A DNA stretch of 64,000 bases from Tanypteryx hageni (GCA_028673005.1 CM054118.1:89504858-89568857), one strand, 5' to 3'. Positions 37,513 through 50,822 are shown, counted from the first letter of the stretch. Made by a program: numbers and translations. Notes: a model not told the origin generated them from the sequence alone.

Positions 37513-39925
37513 TCACACTGTACTATGTATATGAGAAAGTAAAAGATAAATAAATTAATAAATCTTTGGCAATTTTAAATATATTATTTCTATAATCTGC
37601 ATTACAAAATATGAATACAAAAAACAGGCAGGTTGCAACCAGAAGGCACAGGTGAAGATGTGGCATTTGATATTTATAAAAAGACTGAAGTTTATATATA
37701 TTATACGATATTAGATGCCAGCAATGAAAGGTTTAAGTCAAGATTTGAATAGAACAAGGCATGTTTGTCTCCTGCACAGGGCTAAGCTGAAGTGCATACC
37801 AACTGAGGAGTACATTCACCTTGAACTAGAAAACTCAAGAAATTGTGGACAAGCCAGATAGTGATGGAAAATGGTGAATTTGTATACTAGAATAGTGTTG
37901 TTACAGTATTAAGTTAGATTTCACTCAATCTTCTTTTCTACTCTTGTGCTCAGTCTGTATATCATCATATTATGTTAGTTTAATATTTTCAGTTACACTC
38001 GACATCAGCAGGATATTTTATATGGACACATTTAAAAGTGCATTTTAATAGAATCATATAAACTTTAATTTATTCTGTATAATTAATGAAGAAATATTTG
38101 AAGCCAAAGACTATATGTAAGCTTACATCTTATATCTCATGACAGTATAGCAGAATTTTTTACAAGGCTCTATTGGCCAATTTTCCAGTATTTGCCTGGA
38201 CCATTTTTGCTCCTAATCCGACCCTGGATATAATGACTAATTGAGTGCTGATAAAATGATACCTGAAGTGAAGTTTGAAAAAATAAACTACCCACTTCAG
38301 ATCTTATTCTTATATCTGCCGAAGAGGAACTTTATCAGGAGAATTTAATTCTGCAAGTCTAATGAAGTCTCTAAGTCAGCCTGCAAAAATCATGAAGAAA
38401 ATGAAATACTCCACAGTGGAAATCAATTCTCAACTTCAGAAAAAAAAAGAGTTGGTCATCATTCTGATCACTGAAAGATTTTCACCAACCCATGCCAAGC
38501 CATCTTTGCTGGCACAGTATGACTTTTTACTATTGAATAGGACAACCAATTTCGACATTAACATGTACATTCACCCTATGAGTGTCTATACTGATCAAAA
38601 GATCTACTAATAAGTGAGAAATATTTTTCTATATGCCCTGTTGTGTATGGATAAGGAGTTGATTATCTGTCCTGAAAATTTTCAGGCGTGGCTGCCAAGA
38701 GAAGTTTCACTGCACATGGATTAAGTATCATGAATTACATCAGCACAAACAAAATGACCAAAGGGAGAAAATTAGGCAACAGAGTAGTCTAATATAAAAT
38801 AGAAAACTAATTATTTACCTATTCTAAATCTGTAAACACAGCATTTCCATTTTTTCCATATTAAAAATTCCCCAAGTATAAGGTAAACAAAATGCATGAA
38901 TTCAGGTAGTAAGGAACATCAAAATTCAAGATTTTAAGAAGTACAAAGGCAAATTAATAATAATTCTTTAAGCAATGAATAGTAAGAGATCATAAATAGT
39001 ATAATTAGCAGAAAATATAGAAAAATTAAATTGAGAAATAGCTAATGGGAGTTGATTATTCATTTGGCCAGTTTCCTCTTCAAATTTCAGAATTTATTAC
39101 ATCGAGAATCTCTCAATTAAATTTTTTATTAAACAGAAAACATTTAAAGGATTTTTGCAGTCATAAGTGGTTGAGTAAACCATATTCACATATTAGCTAT
39201 GTACTTAGTAGCCATCTTCAATAGTAATTCACTAAATAAACGCGATCTTAGAAATCTTAGAAATAAGATTGAGATATGCCACTATGAATGCATGAGAACC
39301 GTATAACGCATTTAAGCGTTAGTAAAAAATCTCTATAGAAATTTATTACATGTCTCTATTAAAACAGAAAGACAGAAAGATTTTAGCAAGTTTTTTAAAG
39401 TTCTGGTAGGGATGGACCCCACTATCCTTAGGGTAATCAATATTTGAGGAATTAATACTAACAATGGCTGCTACATAGCTGAAATGCATATTTCATTTAC
39501 TCAGCCATTTCATGGCAAAATGGCATACCTTGATCATCTATTGGAATCAAGCCATAAGCTGAGCTTGATTATTTTTTAACATAAAAATATAGACCATAGT
39601 TTAAACCACTGCCTCCCTATTGCATTATTAGTTGAAACTAATCAATTAACAAAACAATGTTGAAGTCTGACCATGAAAAATATGCAATTTTGCTGCATTA
39701 TGTCATAGTAGATGGAAAATAATTTTAAAATTACAAATATTCATAATTTAAGGTTATATCATTTTAATTGAGATTGGAAAGTACTTTGGATAAAAAATTA
39801 AATCATTTGATACCTACAATGAACAGATTTAGAAATGCTCGAAAATGCAGATGATAAAACTGCAACTAACTCATAATGAAATGATTTATTTAAGATTTTT
39901 ATTGAGGTAATGTAGTAAAACTTAC
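37513..39925. other. slo intron with an unassigned 82-codon frame
   Basis: An open frame at 38362-38610 (starts MKSLSQPAKIMK) has no recognisable family and no splice or context support. The rest is AT-rich intron. Confidence 0.45.
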
Positions 39926-40093
39926 CAATCCGACGAGCAGGAAGAATACAAGAAAAGTTCTTCCAAGGACGGTCTGACAGTACACATCACCATAGCCCAC
40001 TGTGGACATGGTGACGATGAGGAAATAAACACAAGTCCAATAGGAGAGTTGTTGGGGGTTTTTGAAATCTAGAGGATCTCCAGAATTTTCAAG
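39926..40093 (-). CDS. slo: slo exon: turret, pore helix, K+ filter and S6
   Basis: This 168-nt exon (56 codons, phase 0 at both ends) begins [10 protein letters not shown], passes through the pore helix ([13 protein letters not shown]), the potassium selectivity filter TVGYGD, and enters S6 ([14 protein letters not shown]). These are the hallmarks of Slo1/BK pores. The acceptor is TTTCAG and the donor is GTAAGT, on the minus strand. It joins directly to each of the three alternative exons starting GCN (Ala), rebuilding the family sequence LVGL-A-x-FAS. Nothing is missing or broken. The turret sequence KNPQQ differs from the Drosophila form I recall, which fits a different insect lineage but does not identify it. 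Confidence 0.97.
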
Positions 40094-40309
40094 CTGAAAG
40101 AGTCACATTGATACATAATCTAAACAAAATGTGAAAATTAAAAATATATTTTATCCACCAACTAATTACTACAAAGTTTAAACTTCAGTAAATGCCTTCG
40201 TTTGTTTGGCTATTAAGTTTACATATGAAAAAGAGCCAAGATATGATATTTTGACTTTATTTCTTCTGAAAATTTGTAGGATACAAAGAGAGTCCTTCAA
40301 AATCTGTTA

Positions 40310-41297
40310 TACAGACAGACCCTGATTTAGCACCCCCCCTCTCCCTATATAGTACCACCCCTGCATACTGCCCATGAATTGTTGTGAACAGAAATTCCTT
40401 CTTATGATTACATAAAGCAAGCGTATGCCTCGATTTTCCATCACCACTGCTTTAGTGTCAATGTCAGTGATGGACAAATATGGAAGCCGCTTCTCCCTCT
40501 GGAACATCAAACTTGTCCATTCAAGCTGAATGCCTTCTTTCCTCATTCATCTATTGAAAAATTTAGTCGCAACTAACGGTTGGGGAATGTTTGCATAAAC
40601 ATATTTCATATTAAAGGTCCCAGAAGCAAACCCTTAATTGACAGAGAAATGAATGTAATATGAAACATGTTGTCTATTAAGAGAAAGCCCCAAAATAGAG
40701 CTTGATATAATTTTCTGCCTTAAATATACATCAAAAGAAGGGGGTGAGCATGGGCAACGGGTGAATTTGCCTCGTGGAACAAGGCACAAGGTAACATTGT
40801 AACTAGCATGAGGAAGTGAACTAACACACCATCTTACCGTCTTCTGTGTTATTACGCACCAGCATAATGTGCTTTGTTTTAGAATTGTGCCATAAGCATT
40901 GTATACAAGATTTTCGCGTGTTTTATACCACAATATCAATGTTTATCCTTGCCATTATGTTTTTTATTCGACTTTATATAATTTTAAGTTATTTTCATTT
41001 ATATTAAGATTAGCCAATGTTCAGTGTATGTACTTTCATGACCAGAATGCCAGTAAATGGACTTGTGTTCTTAGTTTGGATGCCAAAAGGTACAATGGCA
41101 ATGACTTAAACCTAATCTCCCTTACTACATGAAATCTTAAGTGAGAAAATTTCCCTTTTTTCAACGCATGAGTGATTTTAGTGGTGAATCGAAATGTAAC
41201 CCCTCTTTATATAATGTATTTTTATGGGGAAAAATTCCCCAGTGTTCGTGGCCATTTTCTGGTATGTAACCCATATGAATAATGGGGACCAACTGTA
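40310..41297. mobile_element. Tigger-like MITE, probable
   Basis: The left end TACAGACAGACCCTGATT and the reversed right end TACAGTTGGTCCCCATTA are imperfect inverted repeats with TA edges, resembling the ends of the 23334 element and of Tigger elements (CAGTTGGTCCCC). The two ends agree only moderately. No transposase is seen. Confidence 0.5.
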
Positions 41298-41733
41298 CAC
41301 CGTTTATTCACAGAAAAATAATAATAATTGATATTAGGGAGCTATAGTTTCAATGCAATTAGGTATATTACATAGAACATTTCCTACAATTTTTCATAGC
41401 AAAATCATGAATTATATCATTAAAATAAATGCCCTACAAAAGGTCATTTCAATGCTCATTAAACTTAAATTGTTTAAGTGTGATAGCTTCATGTGGTTCT
41501 TAATTCCTTTTTAATAAATATAAGTTTGGGAAATGAGCATTCTCCATATGCATTCATCTTCAGAAAAATTAGCATGGTGATTTTGATGTTTGGATGCACT
41601 GTAAAAATTTGGCTACTGTGCATACAATTTTTGCATGTTAACACTCTTCTTCCTTTACTCCATCATCATTTTCTGTGATCTCTATAATCAGTTTTGTAAT
41701 TTTTTGGAACCATTCAGTCCATCTCCAACACAA

Positions 41734-42127
41734 TACACAGAGTGTCCATAAATGATTACCCTGATTACAGTATGCTATATTTTTTTAATGGAGACTCTAA
41801 CATCTGTTTTCCTTTTACAGGTAAGCACGTGCACGCATCGAGTTTCTGTGCTGGTGTGTTTTGTTTATCACTTCTGCCACTAGGAGTGCTGTAACAGCTG
41901 TTCAGTGATGATGGCATCTGTAACAGAGAAGGCACTATGTGTTGTTTGGCTTTCAGAAACAAAATCTCCCGAGTGTTCAGTGATTGTTCAGAACGAAGTA
42001 TGGAAAGAATCCACCTGATGTGAAGTTAATTAAGTCGTGGGGTTACGTAAAAGATTTGGTTTACCAAACAGTTATCCAGATATCAATAATTTGCATGATC
42101 AGGGTAATCATTTATGGATACCCTGTA
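41734..42127 (+). mobile_element. short mariner-like element with HTH remnant
   Basis: Ends GTCCATAAATGATTACCCTG (left) and the reversed right end, which reads ATCCATAAATGATTACCCTG, form strong inverted repeats with TA edges. Inside, plus strand 41910-42010 reads MASVTEKALCVVWLSETKSP, then IVQNEVWKES. This resembles the N-terminal helix-turn-helix (DUF4817-like) found in mariner-type transposases. The catalytic part is gone. Confidence 0.75.
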
Positions 42128-42389
42128 TGTTTTTAAGTGAAGACATACAGATGTTAGTTCTTCACTGTTCAGATCCTTGTAGTAGAAAATGGCAAGTTTT
42201 TTACAATTATTTGTAATTTCAAATCAATTCATACTATGAAGACACACAGACCCAACCCAACAAATTTGTCGTGTATGGGTAAGACGAGATTTGGCAGGCT
42301 CTTATAAAAAATACAGTAAACTAATTATAAAATAAAAAAATTTGTATATTTCCATTTTAAAAGATTTTTATTTTAACCATGGTTTCAAT

Positions 42390-43324
42390 TAGGGATGGGA
42401 TGGTTCCACTTTTTCCCAGTTCCAGTTATATTAATCTGATCCTGGTTCTCAGTTTTGGTTGCTTAGGTTAAAAGTACTTTTTGATACACCATGGGAAATT
42501 CTAGCTTTACAATAGTTGCATATAGCATATTTGTCATTTGTACTGTCAATTCTGAAGTTGTTCCAAATGTCCGAAATGGGTTTATTGTTAAGGTTCACAA
42601 TAAATAGGTTAAATTCAAAAATCCATTCAAAATTACTACACAACTTATTTCTGTTAAGTTATAGTAACACTTCAAACTATTGGATAAGATTCAAGATACT
42701 GCTTGAATTTTTACATTATAAAACCATGCAGCCACGAACCAAATATTGAATACCGGAAGTTCGGAACCCATCATTCAATTTTTTGATAGATATTTTTGCG
42801 GAACTATCATTCGTTGGACTGATTCGTCATCCTGATTTTTTTACACGCTACAAAGCTCTTTTACCTCATGAAATAAAGTAAATTCAGGGTTGCTTATTCC
42901 ATTAGAAACTGATAACACATCCAGCATAAAAATACATTTTACATCGTAGTAAACGCACAACTTCCATCATTGATATATGTATCAAAAATCAAATGCCATC
43001 ACAGAAAAATATGGCAGAGTGAGGCGGTCGCTTTTCAGTTAATGTCTGCTTCTGAGTCGCAATCATTTTTAGGCGTTCTTTACAATAAGTAAAAAAGAGA
43101 CATTATACTAAGTCTTGAATGTTTTCTTTTTTGACATAACTGCATAAATCATAAAGAACGCCTCTGCCTCACATTTATACACGCATGATGTGTGGATCTT
43201 TCCACTCTTGTTTTTTATTAAAATAAGGATCGAAACCAAAGAACTGGATTATAAACAGTTGGTTCTGGTTATTTTGGTTCTTGAGAGAACCGGCAGAATC
43301 GAGGAACCGATTGTCCCATCCCAA
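42390..43324 (-). mobile_element. hAT element with BED finger remnant and 8-bp duplication
   Basis: Flanked by perfect 8-bp target duplications GTTTCAAT (42382-42389 and 43325-43332). Terminal repeats TAGGGATGGGATGGTTCC and, reversed, TTGGGATGGGACAATCGG. The minus strand at 42449-42643 encodes SDIWNNFRI followed by CNYCKARISHGVSKSTFNL, a BED-type zinc finger (C-x2-C seen; the His pair is lost), the DNA-binding end of hAT transposases. The catalytic domain is absent. Confidence 0.88.
43072..43162. mobile_element. 91-bp inverted-repeat element nested in hAT
   Basis: Perfect 11-bp inverted ends GGCGTTCTTTA and TAAAGAACGCC. The same end sequence starts the 48757-58147 composite element, so this may be a minimal derivative of that family. 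No clear target duplication is visible on the right. Confidence 0.55.
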
Positions 43325-43332
43325 GTTTCAAT

Positions 43333-45008
43333 GTAATAAAATGTCATCATCAGGGTAAAGACTAGGGAGAGTAGTGCAGTATATATACAGAGCAAAAGAG
43401 TGCTCTCCATTCACTTACTCCACCATTGACATACTTCCTCATACCATGTATTTCTTTGAAATAGCACGTTTCTATCCCATTTCCTACTCCCAAACCCATC
43501 ATGTGATATTCTGTTGTCCCTAATTATTCAACCGTTGATACTCTAAACCTCTCCCCCTACTCCTTTTATCCCTCACTCCCCTTTTTCTCTCTCTCCCACT
43601 CTTTCCCTCTGTATATACAGCGCTACTCTCCCAAGTCTTTACCCTTTACGTTTTAACACATCGAAACCACGGTCAAAATAAAAATCTTTTAAAGAGGAAA
43701 TATACAAATTTTCTGATTTTATAATATGGAAAGAATCCACAAGATAATGCATGCGACTGTAGACTTGGACAGAAAATTAAAATATTTACTGCAAAAATAA
43801 AACAGTAAATATAAAGATAAAATGGTGGATATCGTAAACATATCATTAATAGAAACAATGACACCCTATGGGAGGCAGATCGTTAATCAACGGCATCGTA
43901 AACCAAGGGACCACTGTATCCCTAAATTAGTCCAGCGGTGGGATTACAGAGCATGCATTTAAATCCAACATTTAAAAATTAAGCATCATCTTGAAGTTCC
44001 AAGTGTTATCCAGATATCTTAAGTCTTCTTTTTCTTCATCATTCAACATTAATTTATGGCATAAGAGTTGCTCCTTTCTTTATCATTCTGTTGACATGAG
44101 CCATGTAAGGAAGATGACCACAACACCCTCACTTCCATCACTGCTGGACACATTACCAACTCTAATGGGCATGGTTGTAATCATGTTGCTTGGGATATTA
44201 GTTGAGGTGATCTCCTGTTACCTTCCTCAAGTGTTTTCAACATGACACCATAGTTTAATTAAGTCAACTCACTGGCTACAGATGCCTTTTGCCGCCACCT
44301 CTGAGGTGCAGAAGCTACATGGACTACTCTTGGTCTGGCCTCTACCTATTGAACTTACTGCCATGGCTGACCTTACCAGGAGCAAATGTTACAGCCAGTA
44401 TAGCTCTCAAGATCTACGGAGCACCCAAGTCCTTCTATCATGCCAAGGTTGTAGTCCAAAGAAGGGAAATAAGTTTACATCGGAATGGAAAAGATTTTTG
44501 GAAATTTTAATTTATTATAATAAAAGGCGGCATTAGTCTGTGTGTGTATCGACAGCATTTTTCAAAAACCAAGAAACTTAGGGACTTAAATCTTGGTACA
44601 CTTGCTAAAGAGACATTGAGGATGTGGACTTTGGTGTCAGAATTTTGGAGAATATTTTGGGGATGGAGGGTGCCATACAAATCATACCGACTACAGGCTG
44701 TGTTAATTTTTTGTAAAATTTTGAATATTCTTAGCAAAATATCAAATTTGAATCTATATTTAATTTGTTCATACCATTTAAGGGAGAATAATGGTCACTT
44801 ATCTTGAGAGTACCTTGAATTTGAATGAAAATATAAGCAAGTAAAATGAGCATGAAAATCTCGAAACTGTAAACCCAGGGCAAAGCCCGGATAATTAGTT
44901 AGATATAAAATAAAATAGTGATTTCCATTAATAAAAAAGATGTTTTAAAAATCTAAATTAATGCCATTTTTAATAACAAGACACTAACAGAACACAACAT
45001 AAATCTAA
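43333..45008. other. slo intron with possible Helitron-like 3' end
   Basis: The hairpin GGGC-AAA-GCCC at 44879-44889 is followed by GGATAATTAGTTAG, a shape like a degenerate Helitron 3' end. Overlapping open frames at 44282-44536 and 44544-44807 match nothing I know. The rest is featureless. Confidence 0.4.
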
Positions 45009-46283
45009 TACTGCATTTATTCATGTACCCCATGCACCTTTTATCCTGAAATGCTAGTGAAAAAAGGGGATGTGCATCTTACACGAGGGATTTCGGAGCA
45101 GGTTATATAAATTTTAAGTATCGATGGTAAATTCTCTGCAATCTGCTTACGCCTATGTTTATATTTGCAGAAGATGTTGAATTATGCCAAGTATACATAT
45201 ATCTATGCTACCAAGCAAAAGTTCAGGTTACGTGTGTGCTGCAAACACTTGGTTCAGAGCCTTAGTGTTTGAAAAAACTTTACACAGAGTGTATGGCAAG
45301 TGCTGTATACAAAACTACGCTGACTGGGAAAATAAATAAACCTAGGTTGTCACAGATCTGCAAATGGACCCTGGCCATAATGAATTTGATTCCAGAGGAA
45401 ATAGTAGTCAAAAGTTTTAAGAAATGCTGCATTACTAATGAGATTGATGGCAGTGAAGGTTGTCTTGTTTGGGACAGTGAAGAAGATGATGTGACTTGGT
45501 TAGGAGAGCAAACTAGCAGCAATGAAGATTCAAGATGAGAAGAAAGTTTTTAAAATTTAATTTATGCCTATTTATATGCTTTTGATTTGATTACCTATAA
45601 ATGTCTTGTTTACACTGCTGTTGCAGCATCTTCAAGAGCATGATGGATATTTTGGCGATTAAGATGACATTATATTTTTATAATAGGAAATCTGTACCTT
45701 ATGTGTTTTGTTTATTATTGTTACTTAAGCAGTTCTATCATTAAAAGTTTACTATGAGTTTTTACCTATACTTTTGCTGGAATAAGTACTGCCATTTTTC
45801 CTTCAATGACTTGCAAAGTGTAAATTAGTTCTTTTTTGTAAACTTTCATTCCCTACATGATATAAACTTGTAATAGCTCTGAGAAAGGGTCACACTGTAC
45901 TTATCGATGCTGAATGGCATATTACATCAAAAACAAGCAATACGTGAAGCTCTACATCGGTGCATAATATTACATCAAAAACAGAGTGAAGTGGAGATGA
46001 AGTTGCATAATATTACAACAAAAACAGGTTAACAAAAGAGGACTATTGAGAAGGAGATTTCTGCTAGTATTGGCATAAAGAGATCGCCCAATAAATGGCG
46101 CCACACAGGAGGGAGAATACGCTTAAGTTGAGTGGAATTTGTTTCAGGGAGAGGAAATCGGTGAAGAGGCAGACTTAAAAAAAATATTATTCCAGCTCAA
46201 ATTAATATTTTCTCTCTGAACCTGCACAAAAATAGGGGTGCGCAAGGTTCACCAGTGGGTGGGTTACACTAGTAAATACAGTA
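45009..46283 (+). mobile_element. Tigger/pogo element, internally deleted
   Basis: Inverted ends TACTGCATTTATTCATGTA (left) and TACTGTATTTACTAGTGTA (right, reversed) with TA edges. The plus-strand frame 45269-45538 keeps the transposase C-terminus: LSQICKWTLAIMNLIPEEIV, VKSFKKCCITNEIDGSEG and CLVWDSEEDD. These match the end of pogo/Tigger DDE transposases (SFKKCGI...DGTED). The HTH and catalytic core are deleted. Confidence 0.85.
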
Positions 46284-46364
46284 TTTTACGAAAATTTCCA
46301 GTTTGGAAATTGCAGGTCTGACAGCTAGATTTTTTCTTTGCTTACATCTGTAATTTCCATCAAA

Positions 46365-46540
46365 TACAGTGGAACTTCCATAACTCAAATGTCTATAACT
46401 CGATTTTCCATAAATCAAAGTGAATTAATTTTACCGGGTAAAATCTCTATGGAAAAAATGTATTTCCATAAGTCGAATTTTATATAAATCAAATATTTTT
46501 TTGTTTCCCTTGAAGTTTGACTTATGTAAGTTCCACTGTA
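46365..46540. mobile_element. 176-bp MITE beside slo S4-S5 exon
   Basis: Inverted ends TACAGTGGAACTTCCATAA and, reversed, TACAGTGGAACTTACATAA with TA edges. Internal TCCATAACTC/TCCATAAGTCGA units repeat. It lies 82 bp right of the Tigger element and 54 bp from the exon donor. Confidence 0.88.
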
Positions 46541-46594
46541 AAAGTATATAATATGTAACTCAAGATAAAGGTAATCTATTTTGTTTATACTTAC

Positions 46595-46746
46595 CAAATG
46601 AATAATACCAGCAGCTGTAAGCCATACTGAGATGAAAATTGAAACTAATTGGGCCAAACGTATGGAACTTGAAGTCTTGAGAATATTAAGGTACTGTAGA
46701 ATATCTGGAACTGTCATTAAACGGAGAGCTCGAAGGAATCTTAAAC
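46595..46746 (-). CDS. slo: slo exon: S4 voltage sensor and S5
   Basis: This 152-nt exon encodes 50 residues after completing a split glycine. The S4 helix [19 protein letters not shown] carries the spaced arginines of the BK voltage sensor. It is followed by the linker [10 protein letters not shown] and S5 ([12 protein letters not shown] ... AAGIIHL). The acceptor is TTTAAG and the donor is GTAAGT at 46589-46594, leaving phase 0. The frame stays open downstream of the donor for a few codons (VSINKID), but that is intron. A 176-bp MITE (46365-46540) ends only 54 bp from the donor, so mobile DNA has landed very close to this exon without touching it. Confidence 0.96.
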
Positions 46747-48756
46747 CTTAAAGAAAGAACACTCCAAAATGTAATATTATAACAGTAGTACACAATGTAT
46801 AAATAAGTAAAATAATGATCAAATTTTATTTTGGGATATTTGTAATATGTACCAGCTTTTTCATTTAATTCACATTATTAAGCAGAAATACAGAATTTTG
46901 CAAATTCACTAAAAGATTAATTTTTAAATTATAAACAGTGCAGCAAAATGAACATTAAATTTGCATGAATTCACAAGGACTTGACAACTTGGTTATGTAC
47001 TTAAACTTGCTATCAAAACAATCGAGCCTTGGGTGTTGCTGAAATGAAGTTCTTGTTCAGTATCCTAACAAATACTTTATTTTTGCATACACTAAGTGAC
47101 TGTATAAGCAATGGAAACTCATTACAAAAGTATCTAAAGTTGTCATGTTTACTGCATTCGATATTTTTTGCTGTATAAAAATTATTTTCATTTTTAGTAA
47201 AGTAAGCTCTTCTATTCTACATAGTGTTCCTAGAAAATGCATTGAATACCAGAATCTCAAATACTGACCAAATTTTTTCATGGAAATGAGTTTAATACAG
47301 GGATTAACCATTGGCTTCGGTTTTTGGAGACTGAATTTATTAATAAATAGACATTAAAATTCTATACACAAATATTACCATAATCTATTTATATTAATAT
47401 AAATATACGTTTTATCCTGTTTTCACTTTGTCATTTAGTTGCCAACACTGTATGGAGTTATGAGGAATTAAGAGGGCAGTAAATTTTTATTTGCCTTTTG
47501 AAATAGCGTAGAATCAAGCTACAAGATTGGGACTTTGTTGATCACATGCCTGAAAGTATAAAGTTAATATTGGTTGAAGTGAGAATTGCAATTCATGCCA
47601 AAATAGCACAAAACTATCTTTCGAAGATCAATGAACAGCAATTTTTCATGGATCTAACAATGCAACATCATTAAGGACATAGTTAAGTAAAGCATGTTCA
47701 TCTACAGTAACTTTCTGTGGATTGCCAATGGCAGTTGTAAATGCCTTTATGAAAGACGTCATCAAGTATTATTTGTTGATTTATGATTTTAGAACCTTTT
47801 TTAATACAGCACTTTCCTTACATTGCAACTACTTAAGTGCTGGGACTTTTGAAAAGTGAGCTGAAAGATGTGATTTAATATTTAAGTTTTTCCAAAGCAA
47901 ATAGTCTTGAAAACTATGTAGGTATAGCTCCTATTTTAACATTTAAAATCATAAAATGGTATAATTAATATTAATTTTTGCATTATATGAAATATAACAG
48001 GAAGTAGAAAAGTTTGACGAAAATAAAAGTTGAGGGGCAATTTAAATGCCTTCAAAGGAGAATAAAGTAAACTCCTACTTTTCCGGGCAAATGAATGGGA
48101 GAAGAGGCCCAAAAAAATCGAAAAACATAGATGATCCAACATTGTTTTATTTTTTCTTAGCCTATCGCATCACATACTACTCAAACCATTTTCACATATC
48201 ACATAGTTTACTATTCTTTTAACAATTAGTCCATTATCTTTGCTCGGTTTGTTGGCATGTTTAGGATTCTCCTCAGTAAGGTTCAAATTCTCGTCATAGC
48301 TACAATATCCCTATACAGTAGGAACACGCCATTCACGTATTCGCAGTCAAGTTTATGAGGCACAATTTTGCACAATTTGTAGGTTGGTATGGAAGAAAGT
48401 ATTGCCCACATAGCGATAGCATAGCACACCATAAAACTATACAGCTTTAAAAATTAATCATCATCGAAACAATTTTAAGCAACCAACCAACCATTTTAAA
48501 AAGATACCCCTTGCAACATTTGTGCGAGTTTTGGTGCTTCTACTCTGTTGGCCATTGTAATAATATGTGCAGAATTTACGTCACTTAAATATGTATCATA
48601 ATTCACTCATGCATTAGTAAAAATGAGTCCTTCTTCTTGCAGAAAATCCAGAAGGCTTTTTCTTCCCAACATACAAGAATTAACTGGGTTTCTCATCAGG
48701 TTCATTTTATTTATTTTTACAATTTTGTTTATTGTTTGAAAAAGCATTCACTTTTA
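46747..48756. other. slo intron, nothing recognised
   Basis: AT-rich intron between the S4-S5 exon and the composite foldback element. No exon, repeat end or transposase fragment is recognised. Confidence 0.5.
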
Positions 48757-48865
48757 GGCGTTCTTTACCATAGAAGCAATAGAAGTGAAATGCCTTATGG
48801 GCACGTTTCGTCTGTTCATCCATCTGTTGTGTCTATAATCTTTTGAATAGCTTGACAGGTTTTGA

Positions 48866-50512
48866 TTAACCTCTTAAGTGGGGTAAGCGCTCGTGGACGC
48901 GCATCTTAGCCACTCGCAGTATGGGGAGAGCGTCCGTCGACGCGCTTCAGATAAACATCTGTTCCACATTGGGGAAAGCGTTTCTCGATGCGAATCTTTC
49001 TGTGTGCTTGTCTATCAGGTTCTGCCATCTACTGTGAATATGGCTAACTTCGTGGTCACTTTGTTTTCTATTTGAAATGCCTTTAAATCTGTGACAGCTG
49101 GGGAGAATTGGGGGTAATCCCTTAATGGAAAACTCTTATCCTTATTCCCTTTAGCCCTTAGTCACTATTTTTCCAATGAGAAGTGCGGACGTCGTATTCA
49201 AAATTGCTTACTGTTTTAAAGAGGACTTTCTTTTGTGTTTACAAGAATCCATTCAGTGTTTCGCCTTCCTTGAACTATTTTTTTTCTCGTATTTTTATTT
49301 ATTTTTTATTGTGTTCTACAGGTATTATTTGTAGCTGCAGATAGTTTTTTTTCCTTATCTGCCTATTTAAACTATTTTACCAATAGTTCTGAAAATTTTC
49401 CAAGTGTTATATTTCATGTGAAAACGCAAATTCTTAAAATACATTTTTGTTTGTTCTACAGTTTTCATTCATAAATTAGCTTTTAGAACCCTACATTGCA
49501 ATGTCAAAAAGGAAGGGAAATTTATTAGACGATAGCATAAAAGAAATTTTAGCACTCGGCAAGGAGGAGAAATACTCGAGTGACTCTAGTTCCGAAAATG
49601 AAGAGGAAAGTGTATCTGTCGGTGATGTAGCAGAAACAAGTGGTACAGCATCTGCATTTACCAGGCGAATACGGGAAATGGAACAAAGCTGAAGCTGAAT
49701 GTTTGCATCTATTATAATGAGTGGAGTTGATCTATCTGATCAATACATGATTACGTACAGTACAGCAAGGAAGAGAATGAAGAAGTATTACCAAAAAATT
49801 TTCTGTCATCTTCTTGATTTGTGCATATTCAATTCTTTTGTAATTTACAGAAAAAAATAGAGGAAAGTACACAAATCTGCAGTTTAGGTTGGATCTTATC
49901 AACTTCATCTTAAAAAATTATGGAGATTCTACCACAGATAAGTCTTCAGTAGGAAGAAAAAAGAAATCATCTACCCACATTCCCATAAGACTTACTGGCA
50001 GGCATATCCCGGAACTAAATTCTCCCTCAGCATAAAAAACATCTGCCCATAAACGATGCGTGGTGTGTTTATCACACAAGGTGCGAAAGGAAACCATCTA
50101 TCAGTGCAAGGACTGCAAGGTCACCCTTTGTCCTGTCCCATGCTTCCAGGAATACCACACGCAGCAGACTATTGAAAAGTCTATCTTGTTTATATTGTAA
50201 ATAGTGTACATATATAAAGGAAGCAACAACAGCTATCAACACTAGAGAGTGCAGAAGGAAAACATTATGGTGAGTTTTTTATATTTTTTGTATTATGTAA
50301 TGCATGCAAGTCTGAACATGAACATGTCTGAACATAAACAATTGTTTTAACAAAAAAATTTATAAACATTTTTAAAATTTTTAAAAATGTGATTCATGAT
50401 TTTAATAATTTAAAAGATGCTATATCAAAGGTTTTGTTAACGTAGGCACTAAATTAGATCTCCCCACCATGCGACTGGATAACAAAATTTTCCTCTCCAG
50501 TTAACGGGTTAA
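48866..50512 (+). mobile_element. piggyBac derivative in left arm
   Basis: TTAA at 48866-48869 and 50509-50512; ends TTAACCTCTTAAGTGG and, reversed, TTAACCCGTTAACTGG. The inverted partner arm (about 58010-58080) is homologous straight across the site, showing a clean insertion at TTAA. It encodes transposase fragments only, so it is non-autonomous. Confidence 0.9.
49501..50180 (+). pseudogene. piggyBac transposase, core deleted
   Basis: N-terminal MSKRKGNLLDDSIKEILALG with an acidic serine-rich tract, open to 49692. After a deletion of most of the catalytic domain it resumes with MSGVDLSDQYMITYSTARKR (third catalytic Asp region, about 49718), then RLTGRHIPEL (about 49990) and a cysteine-rich tail CVVCLSHKVR...CKDCKVTLCPVPCF (about 50060-50150). 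The first two catalytic aspartates are missing. It is unlike the 4201 and 30440 transposases in sequence. Confidence 0.85.
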
Positions 50513-50822
50513 GTATGAGTGATCCTTACAAAAATTTATTGCCAAATTATGATTCTGAATTGCATCAATCAATTAGAACTTCCACTTTACATAAGCATGT
50601 TAATAAATTTTTACTCATATCCTGTTAAAAGGCATCCGTCAAGCAACAATTAAGTACCATATTTTTCTCTACTTAGCTCCTATATGATGCGTAAGGTATC
50701 AAAAATTTTATTCGGATCATGGACTACGTTTACCACAAAAAAGTCCATAATATCATAAAATTATGGCTTATAGTTTTGGAGATAAAAATTCGAGAACCAC
50801 CCAATCTTAGTAGTATTTCTGG

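Noticed and set aside
38362..38610. 82-codon frame starting MKSLSQPAK
   Set aside because: No family resemblance, Lys-rich low-complexity start and no supporting signals.
44282..44807. Three overlapping frames of 73-87 codons
   Set aside because: No recognisable motif, no splice context and mutual overlap; probably chance in repeat-derived DNA.
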